A stretch of DNA of 64,000 bases from Bradyrhizobiaceae bacterium PARB1 (GTDB lineage Bacteria; Pseudomonadota; Alphaproteobacteria; Rhizobiales; Xanthobacteraceae), in the NCBI GenBank assembly GCA_002256345.1, contig NKIY01000001.1:1-64000 (forward strand), written 5' to 3'. Shown here one piece after another: positions 9,348 to 18,321 of the stretch. The translations under genes and the position numbers were made by a program. Positions within the stretch are counted from its first letter, which is position 1. The number at the start of each line of letters is the position of its first letter. Below the pieces are notes generated by a model. The model saw only the letters and a program-made list of their open reading frames with translations. It made no database searches and was not told the DNA's origin.

Positions 9348-10975
9348 GGATGGACTCCGCTGGCGGTGGTGGAGGGGGTCGCGCCGGTGCGCGGCGGCGG
9401 GCTCGGCCAGAAGCGCAGCACCAACCGGTTGGCGAGCGTGTTGACGTAAAGGCCGTTGGCGAGATGGACATGGAGTGCCTGCCAGCGCGGCGTGGCTGCC
9501 TTGCCCGGCAACAGACTTTGGAAGACCGTTACCGCCGCGAAGGCGAGCACGACCAGGGCGACAATGACGAGGTCGAGCGGGCCACGCAGCGCGTGCACCG
9601 GCGGCACCGAACCGGCCAGCACATGCTCCGCCGCCCACTGCAGCACGAAATAGGCGATCGCCACGACCGCCGCGAGCGCGAGGATCCGGCCGATGACATA
9701 GAGGCTGGGACGCTCGTCGAAGGCCTGGGTGATCAGGTGCGCAAGACCGAGCATCACTACTGCGCCGAGCGCGAACACCCCGGGCTGCGCGGTGATCGTC
9801 GCGCCGAACAGCGTGCCAACGAGGAGGGTGACCGCCAGAACCAGGCCGACGATCATCGCCATCCGAGCAGGGTGCGGGTTCCCGCCAGGGCTCGGCGACC
9901 ACGACGCCCGCGCCAGGTCGATGACGCTGCCCGACGAGAGGAAGGCGTGCGCCTTGTAGAGTGAGTGGGCAACGATGTGCAGGAGGGCGGCGGCGAAGGC
10001 GCCGAGCCCGCATTGCAGCATCATGAAGCCCATCTGCGCGATCGTCGAATAGGCCAGCGAAACCTTGACGCTGGTCTGGGTCAGCATGACCACTGATCCG
10101 AACAGGGCGGTGATGCCGCCGATTATGACCAACACCTCCATCGACGGCACCGATAGGGAGATCAGCCCGGCGAATCGCAGCACGAGGAAGCCGCCGGCAT
10201 TAATGACACCGGCATGGAGGAGTGCGGACACCGGCGTCGGCGTCTCCATCACCTCGGTCAGCCAGCCATGAAAAGGAAACTGAGCCGACTTGAGCAGCGC
10301 GGCGACCACCAGCAGCACCGCGACCGCGTGGATCGTCCCCGGAATGTCGCCTGCAACGCGCATCGTCTCCGCCCCGGCGAAGAGCACCGCATAGTCGAGG
10401 CTGCCGAAGATTCGGTGAAGCAGCACCATCGCGCCTATCAGGCAAAGGTCCCCGAGGCGGCTGGCGAGAAACTTCTTGCGCGCCGCGAGCATTGCCGCCT
10501 GCCGCTCGGGATAGAACAGCAGCAGCTTGTTGAGCCCGACACTGGTCGCGATCCACGCCAGCGCGAACTGGAACAGGTTGCCCGATACGATCAGCAATAG
10601 CACGGCTGCCAGCGTCAGGCACAGCCATCGGGTAAACCGACCCTGCCCCGGATCGCCGTCGAGATAGTTGCGACTGTAGAGGATGACGATCAGGCCGACG
10701 AAGGCGACGAGGCCGACCATGATCGCGCTCAGTGCATCGACATATATGCCCAGCCCCACGCCGCCGATGCCCAGCGTGCCGGTCGTCAACGGACCATAGG
10801 CAACAACGGCAACCCCAGCGGAAAGCGCCATAGCCAACGTGAAGGCAGCCGCGAGGCTTGCCGCCATCGCGGTGCCAGCGATGCGTTGCCGCGCGCCCGG
10901 GGCTACCGGCGCAAGGCCAACGGCCGAAAGGACGAGCGGACCGAACCCAAGAAGCCAAAACAGGGATGATGACAT
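9344..10975 (-). CDS. dabB: DabB, proton-conducting membrane subunit of the DAB carbon uptake complex
   Basis: 543 residues, related to NuoL/MrpA antiporter-like subunits. It is almost entirely hydrophobic, with about 13-15 membrane segments; the centre shows the proton-conducting motifs (FPFHGWLTEVMETPTPVSALLHAG and LTQTSVKVSLAYSTIAQMG-type segments). It provides the cation path that drives DabA. The ATG at 10975 was chosen because GGAGG stands six bases upstream; an in-frame start at 11008 would need a longer leader with no ribosome site. First gene of the leftward unit, divergent from a LysR gene with 108 bases between the starts. Confidence 0.95.
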   Translation of the reverse strand: MSSSLFWLLGFGPLVLSAVGLAPVAPGARQRIAGTAMAASLAAAFTLAMALSAGVAVVAYGPLTTGTLGIGGVGLGIYVDALSAIMVGLVAFVGLIVILYSRNYLDGDPGQGRFTRWLCLTLAAVLLLIVSGNLFQFALAWIATSVGLNKLLLFYPERQAAMLAARKKFLASRLGDLCLIGAMVLLHRIFGSLDYAVLFAGAETMRVAGDIPGTIHAVAVLLVVAALLKSAQFPFHGWLTEVMETPTPVSALLHAGVINAGGFLVLRFAGLISLSVPSMEVLVIIGGITALFGSVVMLTQTSVKVSLAYSTIAQMGFMMLQCGLGAFAAALLHIVAHSLYKAHAFLSSGSVIDLARASWSPSPGGNPHPARMAMIVGLVLAVTLLVGTLFGATITAQPGVFALGAVVMLGLAHLITQAFDERPSLYVIGRILALAAVVAIAYFVLQWAAEHVLAGSVPPVHALRGPLDLVIVALVVLAFAAVTVFQSLLPGKAATPRWQALHVHLANGLYVNTLANRLVLRFWPSPPPRTGATPSTTASGVHP

Positions 10976-11039
10976 GGTCGCCTCCAGGGAGCGGGGAGCA
11001 GCAACCACCTAACTATCGTGAGCTAGGCATTCTATAAAA

Positions 11040-11068
11040 TACAAAGATTGTAAGATATCGTTCGGTTT
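11040..11068. promoter_or_regulatory. Putative LysR operator between dabB and the NhaR-like gene
   Basis: Contains TACAAAGATTGTA (11040-11052), an inverted repeat TACAA-AGA-TTGTA that fits the T-N11-A pattern bound by LysR-type regulators. The 29 bases from 11040 are repeated with three mismatches at 16427-16455. It lies 65 bases before dabB and 32 bases before the LysR start, the usual position for a divergent LysR operator. That the adjacent regulator binds it is inference. Confidence 0.65.
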
Positions 11069-11083
11069 CCTAAACTCACCGGC

Positions 11084-11971
11084 ATGGCGAGTCTGAACTA
11101 TCATCACCTGCGCTACTTCTGGGCGATCGCTCATGAAGGCAGCCTCACCCGCGCCGCCGAGCGGCTCAACCTCTCGCAGTCGGCGCTCTCGGTGCAGCTC
11201 GGCAAGCTCGAACTGCAGCTCGGACACCCGCTGTTCGACCGGACCGGCAAGCGCCTCATCCTCACCGAGGCCGGGCGTATCGCCCTTGACTACGCGGACA
11301 CCGTATTCCAGGCCGGCGACGAGCTGGTCAGCACGATGAAGGGTCGGCCGGTGGATCGCCGGCAGGCGTTCCGGGTCGGCGCGTTGACCACGCTCTCGCG
11401 GAACTTCCAGCTGGAGTTCCTGAGCCCGCTCGTGGGCCGGGCCGACGTTGAACTGATCATCCGCTCGGGCACCATGCGCGACCTGCTGGCCCAATTGGAG
11501 GCCCATGCGATTGATGTCGTGCTTGCAAACAGCGCTCCTCAGCACGACGCGCGGTCAGACTTTCGCAGTCACCTGCTTGCTCAGCAACCGGTCGCGTTGG
11601 TCAGGCGATCAAGCGTCGAACCTTTTGCGTTCCGTTTCCCGGAAGATTTGCGATCCCAGCCTGTCCTGCTCCCCAGCCTCGAAAGCGAAATCCGGGTCGC
11701 GTTCGACCGGATCCTCGACCTCGCCGGGGTGCGCCCGATCATTATTGCTGAAGTGGACGATATGGCCATGTTGCGACTTCTTGCCCGCGACAGCGACGGT
11801 CTGGCGCTCGTGCCGCCGATCGTGGTGCGCGACGAGCTGGCTGCCGGCCTTCTCGTCGAGGTCTGCCCAGTCCCGAACCTCAGCGAGACGTTTTATGCAA
11901 TCACACAGAAGCGCCGCTTCCCCAATCCCTTGCTCGCAGAGTTGCTCATGCGGGCGGCGAAGGGAAAGTGA
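11084..11971 (+). CDS. NhaR-like LysR-family regulator of the dab unit
   Basis: 295 residues. The N-terminus NYHHLRYFWAIAHEGSLTRAAERL is the NhaR-type LysR signature, followed by the HTH recognition region (LSQSALSVQLGKLELQLGHPLF) and a NhaR-like effector domain (about 90-290). NhaR proteins respond to cations or pH in E. coli; in carbon-uptake loci a LysR-type activator commonly stands divergent to the transporter. Transcribed away from dabB with the putative operator in between, so it probably controls dabBA-cysD-DUF6671 and its own gene. The effector is unknown. Confidence 0.9.
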   Translation: MASLNYHHLRYFWAIAHEGSLTRAAERLNLSQSALSVQLGKLELQLGHPLFDRTGKRLILTEAGRIALDYADTVFQAGDELVSTMKGRPVDRRQAFRVGALTTLSRNFQLEFLSPLVGRADVELIIRSGTMRDLLAQLEAHAIDVVLANSAPQHDARSDFRSHLLAQQPVALVRRSSVEPFAFRFPEDLRSQPVLLPSLESEIRVAFDRILDLAGVRPIIIAEVDDMAMLRLLARDSDGLALVPPIVVRDELAAGLLVEVCPVPNLSETFYAITQKRRFPNPLLAELLMRAAKGK

Positions 11972-12012
11972 TCCGGCCGCTTTGGCTGGCTCACCAAGGG
12001 CACCATCGGCTT

Positions 12013-13326
12013 TCACCTTGGCCAGGTTTCTGGATCCAGCGCCAAAACCTCTCCGGCGAGATAGAGCGACCCGCAGATGACCACACGCGGTGGTGGTCCA
12101 GCGTCCGAAAGCGCCAGATCGAGAGCCGACGAGACGTCGGGCCGAGCTTCCGCGCAAAGGCCCGCCGCCCGCGCGCCATCCAAAAGTAACGCCGGATCGG
12201 CTGCCGAACTCGCATCGAAGCCCACGAGGAACAGCTTTAGGGAACCGACCGACCGCAACGCCGCAAAAATGCCCTCAAGGTCCTTGTTCGCGAGCACGCC
12301 GAGGATGACCACCAAGGGCCGACCGTCCGCTTCTCTGAGTGCGCGGAGCGACTGCGCCAAAGATTTGAACGCGTGCGGATTATGGGCGCCATCGATCCAG
12401 AGATCGGCCCCTCGCGCTGATGCTCTTTCGGCTAACGGACCGGCCGTCAAGGGCTGCATGCGGGCTGGCCACGAGACGCGTCTCAGCCCCTCCGAGATGG
12501 ATTGGTCCGGGAGGCCGAACGTGCGGGCGACAGCGACCGCGAGCCCAGCGTTCAAGACCTGGTGCGCTCCTGCAAGACGACCGGCGGGCAGGTCCAGAAC
12601 GCCGGTCGCATCCTGGTAACGAAGACCTCCGTGTTCCAACCTGACGTCGAAGTCCCGACCCGCAAGCATGAGCATTGACCCGGCGCGCGCGGCCACCTCC
12701 CGGATCACGATCGCGGCGCTTTCGGGCTGCCGGGCCGAAATGCAGGGAACGCCAGCTTTGATGATCCCGGCCTTCTCCTCCGCGATCTTGCCGATCGTGT
12801 CTCCGAGAAACTCACAATGATCGAGGGCGACGGGCGCGATCACGGTGATCGCCGGACGCTCGATGACGTTCGTTGCGTCATAGCGCCCGCCGAGCCCGAC
12901 CTCGACCAGACACAGATCGGCGGGCGTCTCCGCGAACGCCAGCAACGCCGCCGCGGTGGTTACCTCAAAGAATGTGATCGGCTCGCCCGTGTTTGCTGCT
13001 TCGATCCGCGTCAGCAAGTCGGTGAGGTACTCTTCAGAAATCAATTCGCCGGCCAGCCGGATCCGCTCGGCAAACCGCACGAGGTGGGGTGAGGTATAGA
13101 CGTGCGCGCGCAGACCAGCAGCCTCTGCCATTGCGCGCAGGAAGGCGATGGTTGAGCCTTTTCCGTTCGTTCCCGCGACATGGATTACCGGCGGCAAACG
13201 CCATTCGGGACGGCTCAATCGTTCTAAGAGACGATCGATCCGGGTAAGCGACAGGTCGATCATCTGCGGATGCAGCGTTCGCAAACGCTCCAACGCAGCG
13301 TCATGAGGCCGGAGATGGTCCGTCAA
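12013..13326 (-). CDS. folC: FolC, bifunctional folylpolyglutamate/dihydrofolate synthase
   Basis: 437 residues. Mur-ligase fold: ATP loop AGTNGKGST (residues 51-59), YTSPHLVRFAERI, EVGLGGRYDATNV, the conserved DHCEFLGDT, AEEKAGIIK with the carbamylated-lysine region, and DGAHNPHA in the C-terminal domain. FolC adds glutamate to dihydropteroate and to folates. The frame begins at TTG 13326, with a GGACGGAAG-like purine stretch upstream; the region matching family N-termini (LERLRTLHPQMIDLSLTRI) starts about ten residues in, so this start is plausible but not certain. Third gene of the ilvD-pyrC-folC unit; 87 bases separate it from pyrC. A FolC on an ICE would be a second copy in most hosts. 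Confidence 0.93.
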   Translation of the reverse strand: MTDHLRPHDAALERLRTLHPQMIDLSLTRIDRLLERLSRPEWRLPPVIHVAGTNGKGSTIAFLRAMAEAAGLRAHVYTSPHLVRFAERIRLAGELISEEYLTDLLTRIEAANTGEPITFFEVTTAAALLAFAETPADLCLVEVGLGGRYDATNVIERPAITVIAPVALDHCEFLGDTIGKIAEEKAGIIKAGVPCISARQPESAAIVIREVAARAGSMLMLAGRDFDVRLEHGGLRYQDATGVLDLPAGRLAGAHQVLNAGLAVAVARTFGLPDQSISEGLRRVSWPARMQPLTAGPLAERASARGADLWIDGAHNPHAFKSLAQSLRALREADGRPLVVILGVLANKDLEGIFAALRSVGSLKLFLVGFDASSAADPALLLDGARAAGLCAEARPDVSSALDLALSDAGPPPRVVICGSLYLAGEVLALDPETWPR

Positions 13327-13413
13327 GAACTTCCGTCCGACACATTCGGCCCGTCGGCAGCGCCCAGAGGGCTGCGGCCAGCGGATGGCCGCCCAACGTC
13401 TTTGACGCGGCGC

Positions 13414-14517
13414 CTAGATCGGCTCATCGACCCGTCCCCGACAGGTCCAGGCAATGGCCGCGCCGGCCCGGAAGGGCACGATGCGGCTGCCGGCGGCGGC
13501 ATAAGAGGATGGCGCCCGCCACGCCGTCCGCTCAAGCACGATCGACCCCGCGTTGAGCGGAAGACCATAGAAGCGCGGACCATGCTCCGAGGCGAAAGCT
13601 TCGAGCCGGTCGAGCGCCCCGTCGTCTTCAAAGACCGTGGCGTAACTCTGCAGCGCCACGGGGGCATTGAAGATGCCGGCGCAGCCGCAGGCCGACTCCT
13701 TGTCACCGACGACATGCGGCGCCGAATCTGTTCCGAGGAAGAATTTCGGATTCCCGGACGTCGCCGCGCGGCGCAGCGCCAGACGATGCCGTTCCCGCTT
13801 GGCGATTGGCAGGCAGTAGAGATGCGGCCTGATGCCGCCGTCAAACATGGCATTACGATTGATCATCAGGTGGTGCGGCGTGATCGTGGCGCCGACGTTC
13901 GGCCCACTAGCCTCGACGAAGGCGACTGCCTCGGCAGTGGTGATATGTTCGAAGACGATCTTCAGAGCCGGGAAGTCCGCGACGATCCCGGCAAGCACAC
14001 GGTCGATGAACACGGCTTCGCGGTCGAATATGTCAACGTCATGGTCGGTGACTTCCCCGTGGAGCAGCAGCGGCATTCCGATGCGCTGCATGACGTCGAG
14101 GACGCCGAAGATGCGACGCACGTCGGTCACCCCCTGCGCCGAGTTGGTGGTCGCATGCGCAGGGTAGAGCTTGGCCGCGGTGAATACGCCCGATCTGAAG
14201 CCGCGCTCGATTTCCGCCGGATCGATGCCGTCGGTCAGATAGGCCGTCATAAAAGGCGTGAAGGCGAGACCCGGCGCGAGCGCAGCCTGGATACGTGAGC
14301 GGTAGGCTTCCGCCGCGGCCACGGTCGTCACAGGCGGATCGAGGTTGGGCATGACGATCGCCCTGGCGAACTGACGGGCGGTCTCGTTGACGACGGCGGC
14401 GAGCATCGCGCCGTCACGCAGATGCACATGCCAATCATCGGGCTGGCGAAGGATCAAGCGGTGCGCGCTGGATGGCTCTAGCCTCTCGGCTGCGGCGCCT
14501 GGGTCAGATATCGGCAT
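13414..14517 (-). CDS. pyrC: PyrC, dihydroorotase (type II, E. coli class)
   Basis: 367 residues. Dihydroorotase closes carbamoyl-aspartate to dihydroorotate in pyrimidine synthesis. Metal ligands seen: His30 and His32 (DWHVHLRDG), Lys116 ([13 protein letters not shown], the carboxylated lysine), His153 (LLHGE), His191 (FEHITT) and Asp264 (GTDSAPH). This compact E. coli-type enzyme differs from the larger class I dihydroorotase expected of many alphaproteobacterial chromosomes, which fits an ICE-borne copy. Its ATG lies 14 bases inside the ilvD stop region, indicating translational coupling. Confidence 0.94.
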   Translation of the reverse strand: MPISDPGAAAERLEPSSAHRLILRQPDDWHVHLRDGAMLAAVVNETARQFARAIVMPNLDPPVTTVAAAEAYRSRIQAALAPGLAFTPFMTAYLTDGIDPAEIERGFRSGVFTAAKLYPAHATTNSAQGVTDVRRIFGVLDVMQRIGMPLLLHGEVTDHDVDIFDREAVFIDRVLAGIVADFPALKIVFEHITTAEAVAFVEASGPNVGATITPHHLMINRNAMFDGGIRPHLYCLPIAKRERHRLALRRAATSGNPKFFLGTDSAPHVVGDKESACGCAGIFNAPVALQSYATVFEDDGALDRLEAFASEHGPRFYGLPLNAGSIVLERTAWRAPSSYAAAGSRIVPFRAGAAIAWTCRGRVDEPI

Positions 14518-16270
14518 AGACGTGCTCTTCCGCGGCAGCGCCTGGATGGGTCACCGCGCCCTTGCCGGCGGAACCGACGGTCTGCGCGTAGCGCCACAGC
14601 GCCCCAGACTGGAAGGCATGCCGGCGCGGCTGCCACCGCTCACGGCGCGACTCCAGTTCTTTAGTTTCAAGGCGCACGGAAAGCGTTCCGCGCGCGGTGT
14701 CGATCTCGATCATATCGCCGTCCTCGATCAGCGCGATTGGACCGCCGACCGCGGCTTCCGGGCCGACATGGCCGACGCATAGGCCGCGCGTCGCGCCCGA
14801 GAAGCGGCCATCGGTGATCAAGGCCACTTCCTCGCCCATGCATTGGCCATAGATGGCCGAGGTGGTGGACAGCATCTCGCGCATGCCGGGTCCCCCGCGC
14901 GGCCCCTCATAGCGGATCACCAGCACCTCGCCCGCCTGATAGCGCCGCTGCATCACAGCTGCGAAGGCGTCCTCCTCCCGGTCGAACACGCGCGCCGGAC
15001 CGCTGAAGGTCAGCGTTCGCAGGCCCGCCACCTTAACGATCGCTCCTTCAGGCGCGAGATTTCCCGAAAGGCCGACCAGGCCGCCGGTCGGGGACAGCGG
15101 CTGCATTGCCGGTCGGACGACGTCCTGGTTGTCCGGCAGACGCACGCCTTCTAAGTTCTCGGCCAAGGTGCGGCCGGTCACGGTCAGACAATCCCCGTGG
15201 AGGAAACCGCCGTCGAGGAGCGCCTTCAGCACCACCGGCACGCCGCCAACGTCGTGCACGTCCTTGGCGAGATAGCGTCCGCCGGGTTTCAGATCGGCGA
15301 TCAGCGGCGTGCGCCGGAACACCGCGGCGACATCGAAAATGTCGAAAGCAATGCCGGCCTCATGTGCCATGGCGGGCAGATGCAGCGCGGTGTTGGTCGA
15401 TCCCCCCGTCGCCGCCACGACTGCCGCTGCATTCTCCAGCGCCTGGCGTGTAACGATGTCGCGCGGCCTGAGGCCCCGTTCCAGCAGCGCCATCACAGCG
15501 CGACCGGACGCGTCCGCGAAGCGGTCTCGCGACTCGTAAGGCGCCGGCGTGCTGGCCGAACCCGGCAGCGCAAGGCCGATCGCCTCCGACACATAAGCCA
15601 TGCTGTTGGCGGTATACTGGCCGCCGCACGACCCCGCCGATGGACACGCCACCGTTTCGAGTTCGGCCAAGTCGGTATCGGTCATGGTCCCGGCGGCGTT
15701 GGCGCCGACCGCCTCGAACACGTCGAGCACGGTTACGTCCTTTCCGCGGAAACGTCCCGGCAGGATCGAGCCGCCGTAGAGAAACACTGAGGGAACGTTA
15801 AGGCGCAGCATCGCCATCATCAGTCCCGGCAGGGTTTTGTCGCAGCCGGCCACCCCGACGAGGGCGTCGTAGCAATGCCCGCGCATCGCGAGTTCGACCG
15901 AGTCGGCGATTACCTCTCGGCTAACCAGCGACGCCTTCATACCGGCGTGACCCATCGCGATGCCGTCTGTGACCGTGATCGTGGTGAATTCGCGCGGGGT
16001 GCCGCCCGCGGCTGCCACGCCCTTTTTCACCGCCTGCGCCTGGCGGGACAAAGAGATGTTGCAGGGCGCCGCCTCGTTCCAGGTTGAAACGACACCGACG
16101 AAGGGCTGGGCGATCTCGCGCTGCGACAGGCCCATGGCGTAAAGGAATGACCGGTGCGGCGCCCGCTCGGGACCGACCGTTGTATGCCGACTGGGCAAGC
16201 CCGTCTTGTCCGCGTCCCAACCTACCGTCGGCGCTCGACCCTCTTCAACGCCTTCCGGATGATCGTTCAA
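14504..16270 (-). CDS. ilvD: IlvD, dihydroxy-acid dehydratase
   Basis: 588 residues. Converts dihydroxy acids to the keto acids of the valine and isoleucine pathway. Iron-sulfur cysteines are in NEAAPCN, GCDKT and [34 protein letters not shown] and the C-terminal [12 protein letters not shown], which includes the metal/active-site region, are intact. Start: TTG at 16270 with GAGAGGG seven bases upstream; no in-frame ATG fits the family N-terminus before residue 46. First gene of the leftward ilvD-pyrC-folC unit, 156 bases after the second copy of the LysR-type motif. An oxygen-labile iron-sulfur enzyme on a mobile element is unusual. Confidence 0.94.
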   Translation of the reverse strand: MNDHPEGVEEGRAPTVGWDADKTGLPSRHTTVGPERAPHRSFLYAMGLSQREIAQPFVGVVSTWNEAAPCNISLSRQAQAVKKGVAAAGGTPREFTTITVTDGIAMGHAGMKASLVSREVIADSVELAMRGHCYDALVGVAGCDKTLPGLMMAMLRLNVPSVFLYGGSILPGRFRGKDVTVLDVFEAVGANAAGTMTDTDLAELETVACPSAGSCGGQYTANSMAYVSEAIGLALPGSASTPAPYESRDRFADASGRAVMALLERGLRPRDIVTRQALENAAAVVAATGGSTNTALHLPAMAHEAGIAFDIFDVAAVFRRTPLIADLKPGGRYLAKDVHDVGGVPVVLKALLDGGFLHGDCLTVTGRTLAENLEGVRLPDNQDVVRPAMQPLSPTGGLVGLSGNLAPEGAIVKVAGLRTLTFSGPARVFDREEDAFAAVMQRRYQAGEVLVIRYEGPRGGPGMREMLSTTSAIYGQCMGEEVALITDGRFSGATRGLCVGHVGPEAAVGGPIALIEDGDMIEIDTARGTLSVRLETKELESRRERWQPRRHAFQSGALWRYAQTVGSAGKGAVTHPGAAAEEHVYADI

Positions 16271-16426
16271 GATTCGCCCTCTCGGCCAAAAGGCCCTCGC
16301 GCATCCTGCGGCTTGCTTGCATCACCACGCTTGTTCCACGACGCCGGGAATCCATGGCGAGACAGGCAGCATCAGCTCGCAGGCCGCTAAGTGCTGAAGA
16401 TAGACTCAATGATACCTTCTGTTGAC

Positions 16427-16455
16427 TACAAAGATTGCAAGACATCGTTCTGTTT
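16427..16455. promoter_or_regulatory. Second copy of the LysR-type motif, upstream of ilvD
   Basis: TACAAAGATTGCA (16427-16439) plus the following AAGACATCGTTCTGTTT match 11040-11068 at 26 of 29 bases. The copy has the same orientation relative to its leftward unit (ilvD-pyrC-folC) as the first has to dabB. It lies between the 3' end of the TerB gene and the ilvD start, so it can only serve ilvD. Inference: the NhaR-like regulator also acts here. Confidence 0.6.
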
Positions 16456-16527
16456 TATGTATCGTCACCCTTGGTCGGTCGCGCCGTTCAGACGTTGAAC
16501 ACACGTTTGGCGCCGACACATGTCGAA

Positions 16528-16995
16528 CTACGGTGCGTCGGCAATACCGAACTCGGCGGCATCGAGCCCAAGGACCTCGCAGATGCGCAGGGCCGCCCGG
16601 CGCTCTTCAGCATCAAAGCCGCCATCGGCGGCGGCGATTGCGCAGCATGCCTCGACCAGCATTGCCGGGTAGCGCGCCGCACCTTTGACCCTAGCGACGG
16701 CTTCTAACGCAGCGGCCTCGCCGCCTTTCTGGTCGGAGGCGAACCGCTCGGTCATTGCTTCGAAGGTGGCGCCGACATCGTCGAGACCGAACGCGGCGAT
16801 CGGCTGGAATCCGCGGAGCAAGCCCAGCATCCGATCATGCTCCTCAGTCGTCACCCACCCGTCAGCGTAGGCGACCAGCGCGCATCCCGCCACGATGCCC
16901 TCCATCAGATGCTCGTTCCGCGCCCTGTGAACCTCGTCGCCGAACTCTTCCCAGGAGCGTTTGGAGAAGCGGCCAAGCGAACGTCGATATGGCAT
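16528..16995 (-). CDS. TerB-like tellurite-resistance/stress protein
   Basis: 155 residues. The central part (EGIVAGCALVAYADGWVTTEEHDRMLGLL and ACCAIAAADGGFDAEERRAALRICEVLGL) shows the two helical acidic repeats of TerB-type proteins, which associate with TerC-type membrane proteins and may bind metal. Start at 16995 with AAAGGAC six bases before it; the longer in-frame opening to 17226 overlaps the zinc-ribbon gene. The TerC gene lies 0.3 kb upstream in the same direction, so they probably form one unit. Ligand and role in this element are not known. Confidence 0.8.
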   Translation of the reverse strand: MPYRRSLGRFSKRSWEEFGDEVHRARNEHLMEGIVAGCALVAYADGWVTTEEHDRMLGLLRGFQPIAAFGLDDVGATFEAMTERFASDQKGGEAAALEAVARVKGAARYPAMLVEACCAIAAADGGFDAEERRAALRICEVLGLDAAEFGIADAP

Positions 16996-17044
16996 GGTCT
17001 GTCCTTTCGTGGATTGGCCTTCGGGCGCTGCCTGTGATGGCTGG

Positions 17045-17332
17045 TCAGTCGAAAATGTCGAAGATGCTGGAGCGCTTTTTCTTGCGCCGATAGCCGTCGT
17101 CATTGTCCCAGTCGCGCTGGCCGTCGTGACGCTGTTCGAACGCTGATCGTGGCGCTTGGCCATGCACCGGCCGGTCGTCGGGTTCGGCTTCGCGCCCCCC
17201 AGCAAGCAGTTTTTCAAGTTCGCCACGATCGAGCCAGACGCCTCGGCAGGTCGGGCAGATGTCGAACTCGATGCCGGACCGCTGTACGGTCTGCATCGAT
17301 CCGTTGTCGTTGGGGCATAGCAACAGGGGCAT
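17045..17332 (-). CDS. TFIIB-type zinc-ribbon protein
   Basis: 95 residues. The first 40 residues carry the zf-TFIIB pattern (CPNDNGSM...CPTCRGVWLDRGELEKLL), with CxxD and CxxC zinc-binding pairs; the rest is charged and ends RRKKKRSSIFDIFD. Its ATG overlaps the terC stop by one base (TGATG). Small zinc-ribbon proteins of this type are frequent beside TerC/TerB genes, but no activity is established. Confidence 0.82.
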   Translation of the reverse strand: MPLLLCPNDNGSMQTVQRSGIEFDICPTCRGVWLDRGELEKLLAGGREAEPDDRPVHGQAPRSAFEQRHDGQRDWDNDDGYRRKKKRSSIFDIFD

Positions 17333-18321
17333 CAGGATTCTCCTTTCAGGGTGGGGACGGGATTGCGGGTGCGCCAGAGGGAATAGGCGATGCCCGAAGC
17401 GAGGATCGCGAAGGTGACGCCGAGCGACCAGGCTGGTGGGAACTTCGTAAGCCCGAGCAGGTCGGCGACGAAGATCTTCGAGCCGATGAATATCAGCAGC
17501 ACGGCGAGCGCCTGCTTCAGATACGCGAAGCGGTGCAACACCGCCGCCAGCGCGAAGTAGAGCGCGCGCAGCCCCAGAATTGCGAAGATGTTCGAGGTGT
17601 AGACGATGTAGGGATCGGTGGTGATCGCGAAGATCGCCGGCACGGAGTCGACCGCAAAGATCACGTCGGCGATCTCGATCAGAATGAGCGCGAGGAACAA
17701 CGGCGTCATGTAGCGCGCGAGCTTGCCCGTTTCAGGGTCGGGCAGCTTCACGAGGAAGCGCTCGCCGTGCAGTTCGTCCGTAACGCGGAAACGGCGGCGG
17801 ACGAACTTAAGCACCGGGTTGGCGGCAAGGTCCATTTCCTTGTCGCCGAAGGCGAGCATCTTGATGCCGGTGAGGATCAGGAATCCGGCGAAGAGGTAGA
17901 GCACCCAGCCAAACTCGGCGACAAGCGTCGCCCCGATGCCTATCATGATCGCGCGCAGCACGATCACGCCGAGGATGCCCCAGAACAGCACGCGGTGCTG
18001 GTACTGGCGCGGCACGGCGAAGAAGCCAAAGATCAGCGCGATGACGAAGACGTTGTCGAGCGCGAGGCTCTTCTCGACCACGAAGCCGGTGAGGTATTGG
18101 ATGCCGGCGGTCTCGCCGAGCTGCCACCAGACGAGCCCGGCAAAGCCGACACCGAGTGTAAGATAGCCCGCCGAGAGCGCTAGGCTCTCGCCGACGCCGA
18201 TCTCCTTCTGCTTGCGATGCAGGACGCCGAGGTCGAGCGCCAGTAGCACGCCAACGATCGCGAGAAAGCCGAGCCACATCCAGGCGGGCTTGCCGAGCCA
18301 CTCAAGAAACAGAAATTCCAA
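17332..18321 (-). CDS. TerC/Alx-family membrane protein
   Basis: 329 residues with about nine membrane segments and the family motifs DNVFVIALIF, FVVEKSLALDN and IEIADVIFAVDSVPAIFA (acidic residues in membrane helices). Alx/TerC proteins are linked to manganese export, pH stress and tellurite resistance. The start is TTG at 18321, chosen because a near-ideal AAAGGAGG is six bases away. It lies 250 bases downstream of tRNA-Leu in the same direction, at the edge of the element, and heads the terC-zinc-ribbon-TerB unit. Confidence 0.93.
   Translation of the reverse strand: MEFLFLEWLGKPAWMWLGFLAIVGVLLALDLGVLHRKQKEIGVGESLALSAGYLTLGVGFAGLVWWQLGETAGIQYLTGFVVEKSLALDNVFVIALIFGFFAVPRQYQHRVLFWGILGVIVLRAIMIGIGATLVAEFGWVLYLFAGFLILTGIKMLAFGDKEMDLAANPVLKFVRRRFRVTDELHGERFLVKLPDPETGKLARYMTPLFLALILIEIADVIFAVDSVPAIFAITTDPYIVYTSNIFAILGLRALYFALAAVLHRFAYLKQALAVLLIFIGSKIFVADLLGLTKFPPAWSLGVTFAILASGIAYSLWRTRNPVPTLKGES

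Noticed and set aside
9348-10013. N-terminal extension of DabA
   Set aside because: The frame is open but lies inside dabB; the ATGA overlap and family alignment place the DabA start at 9347.
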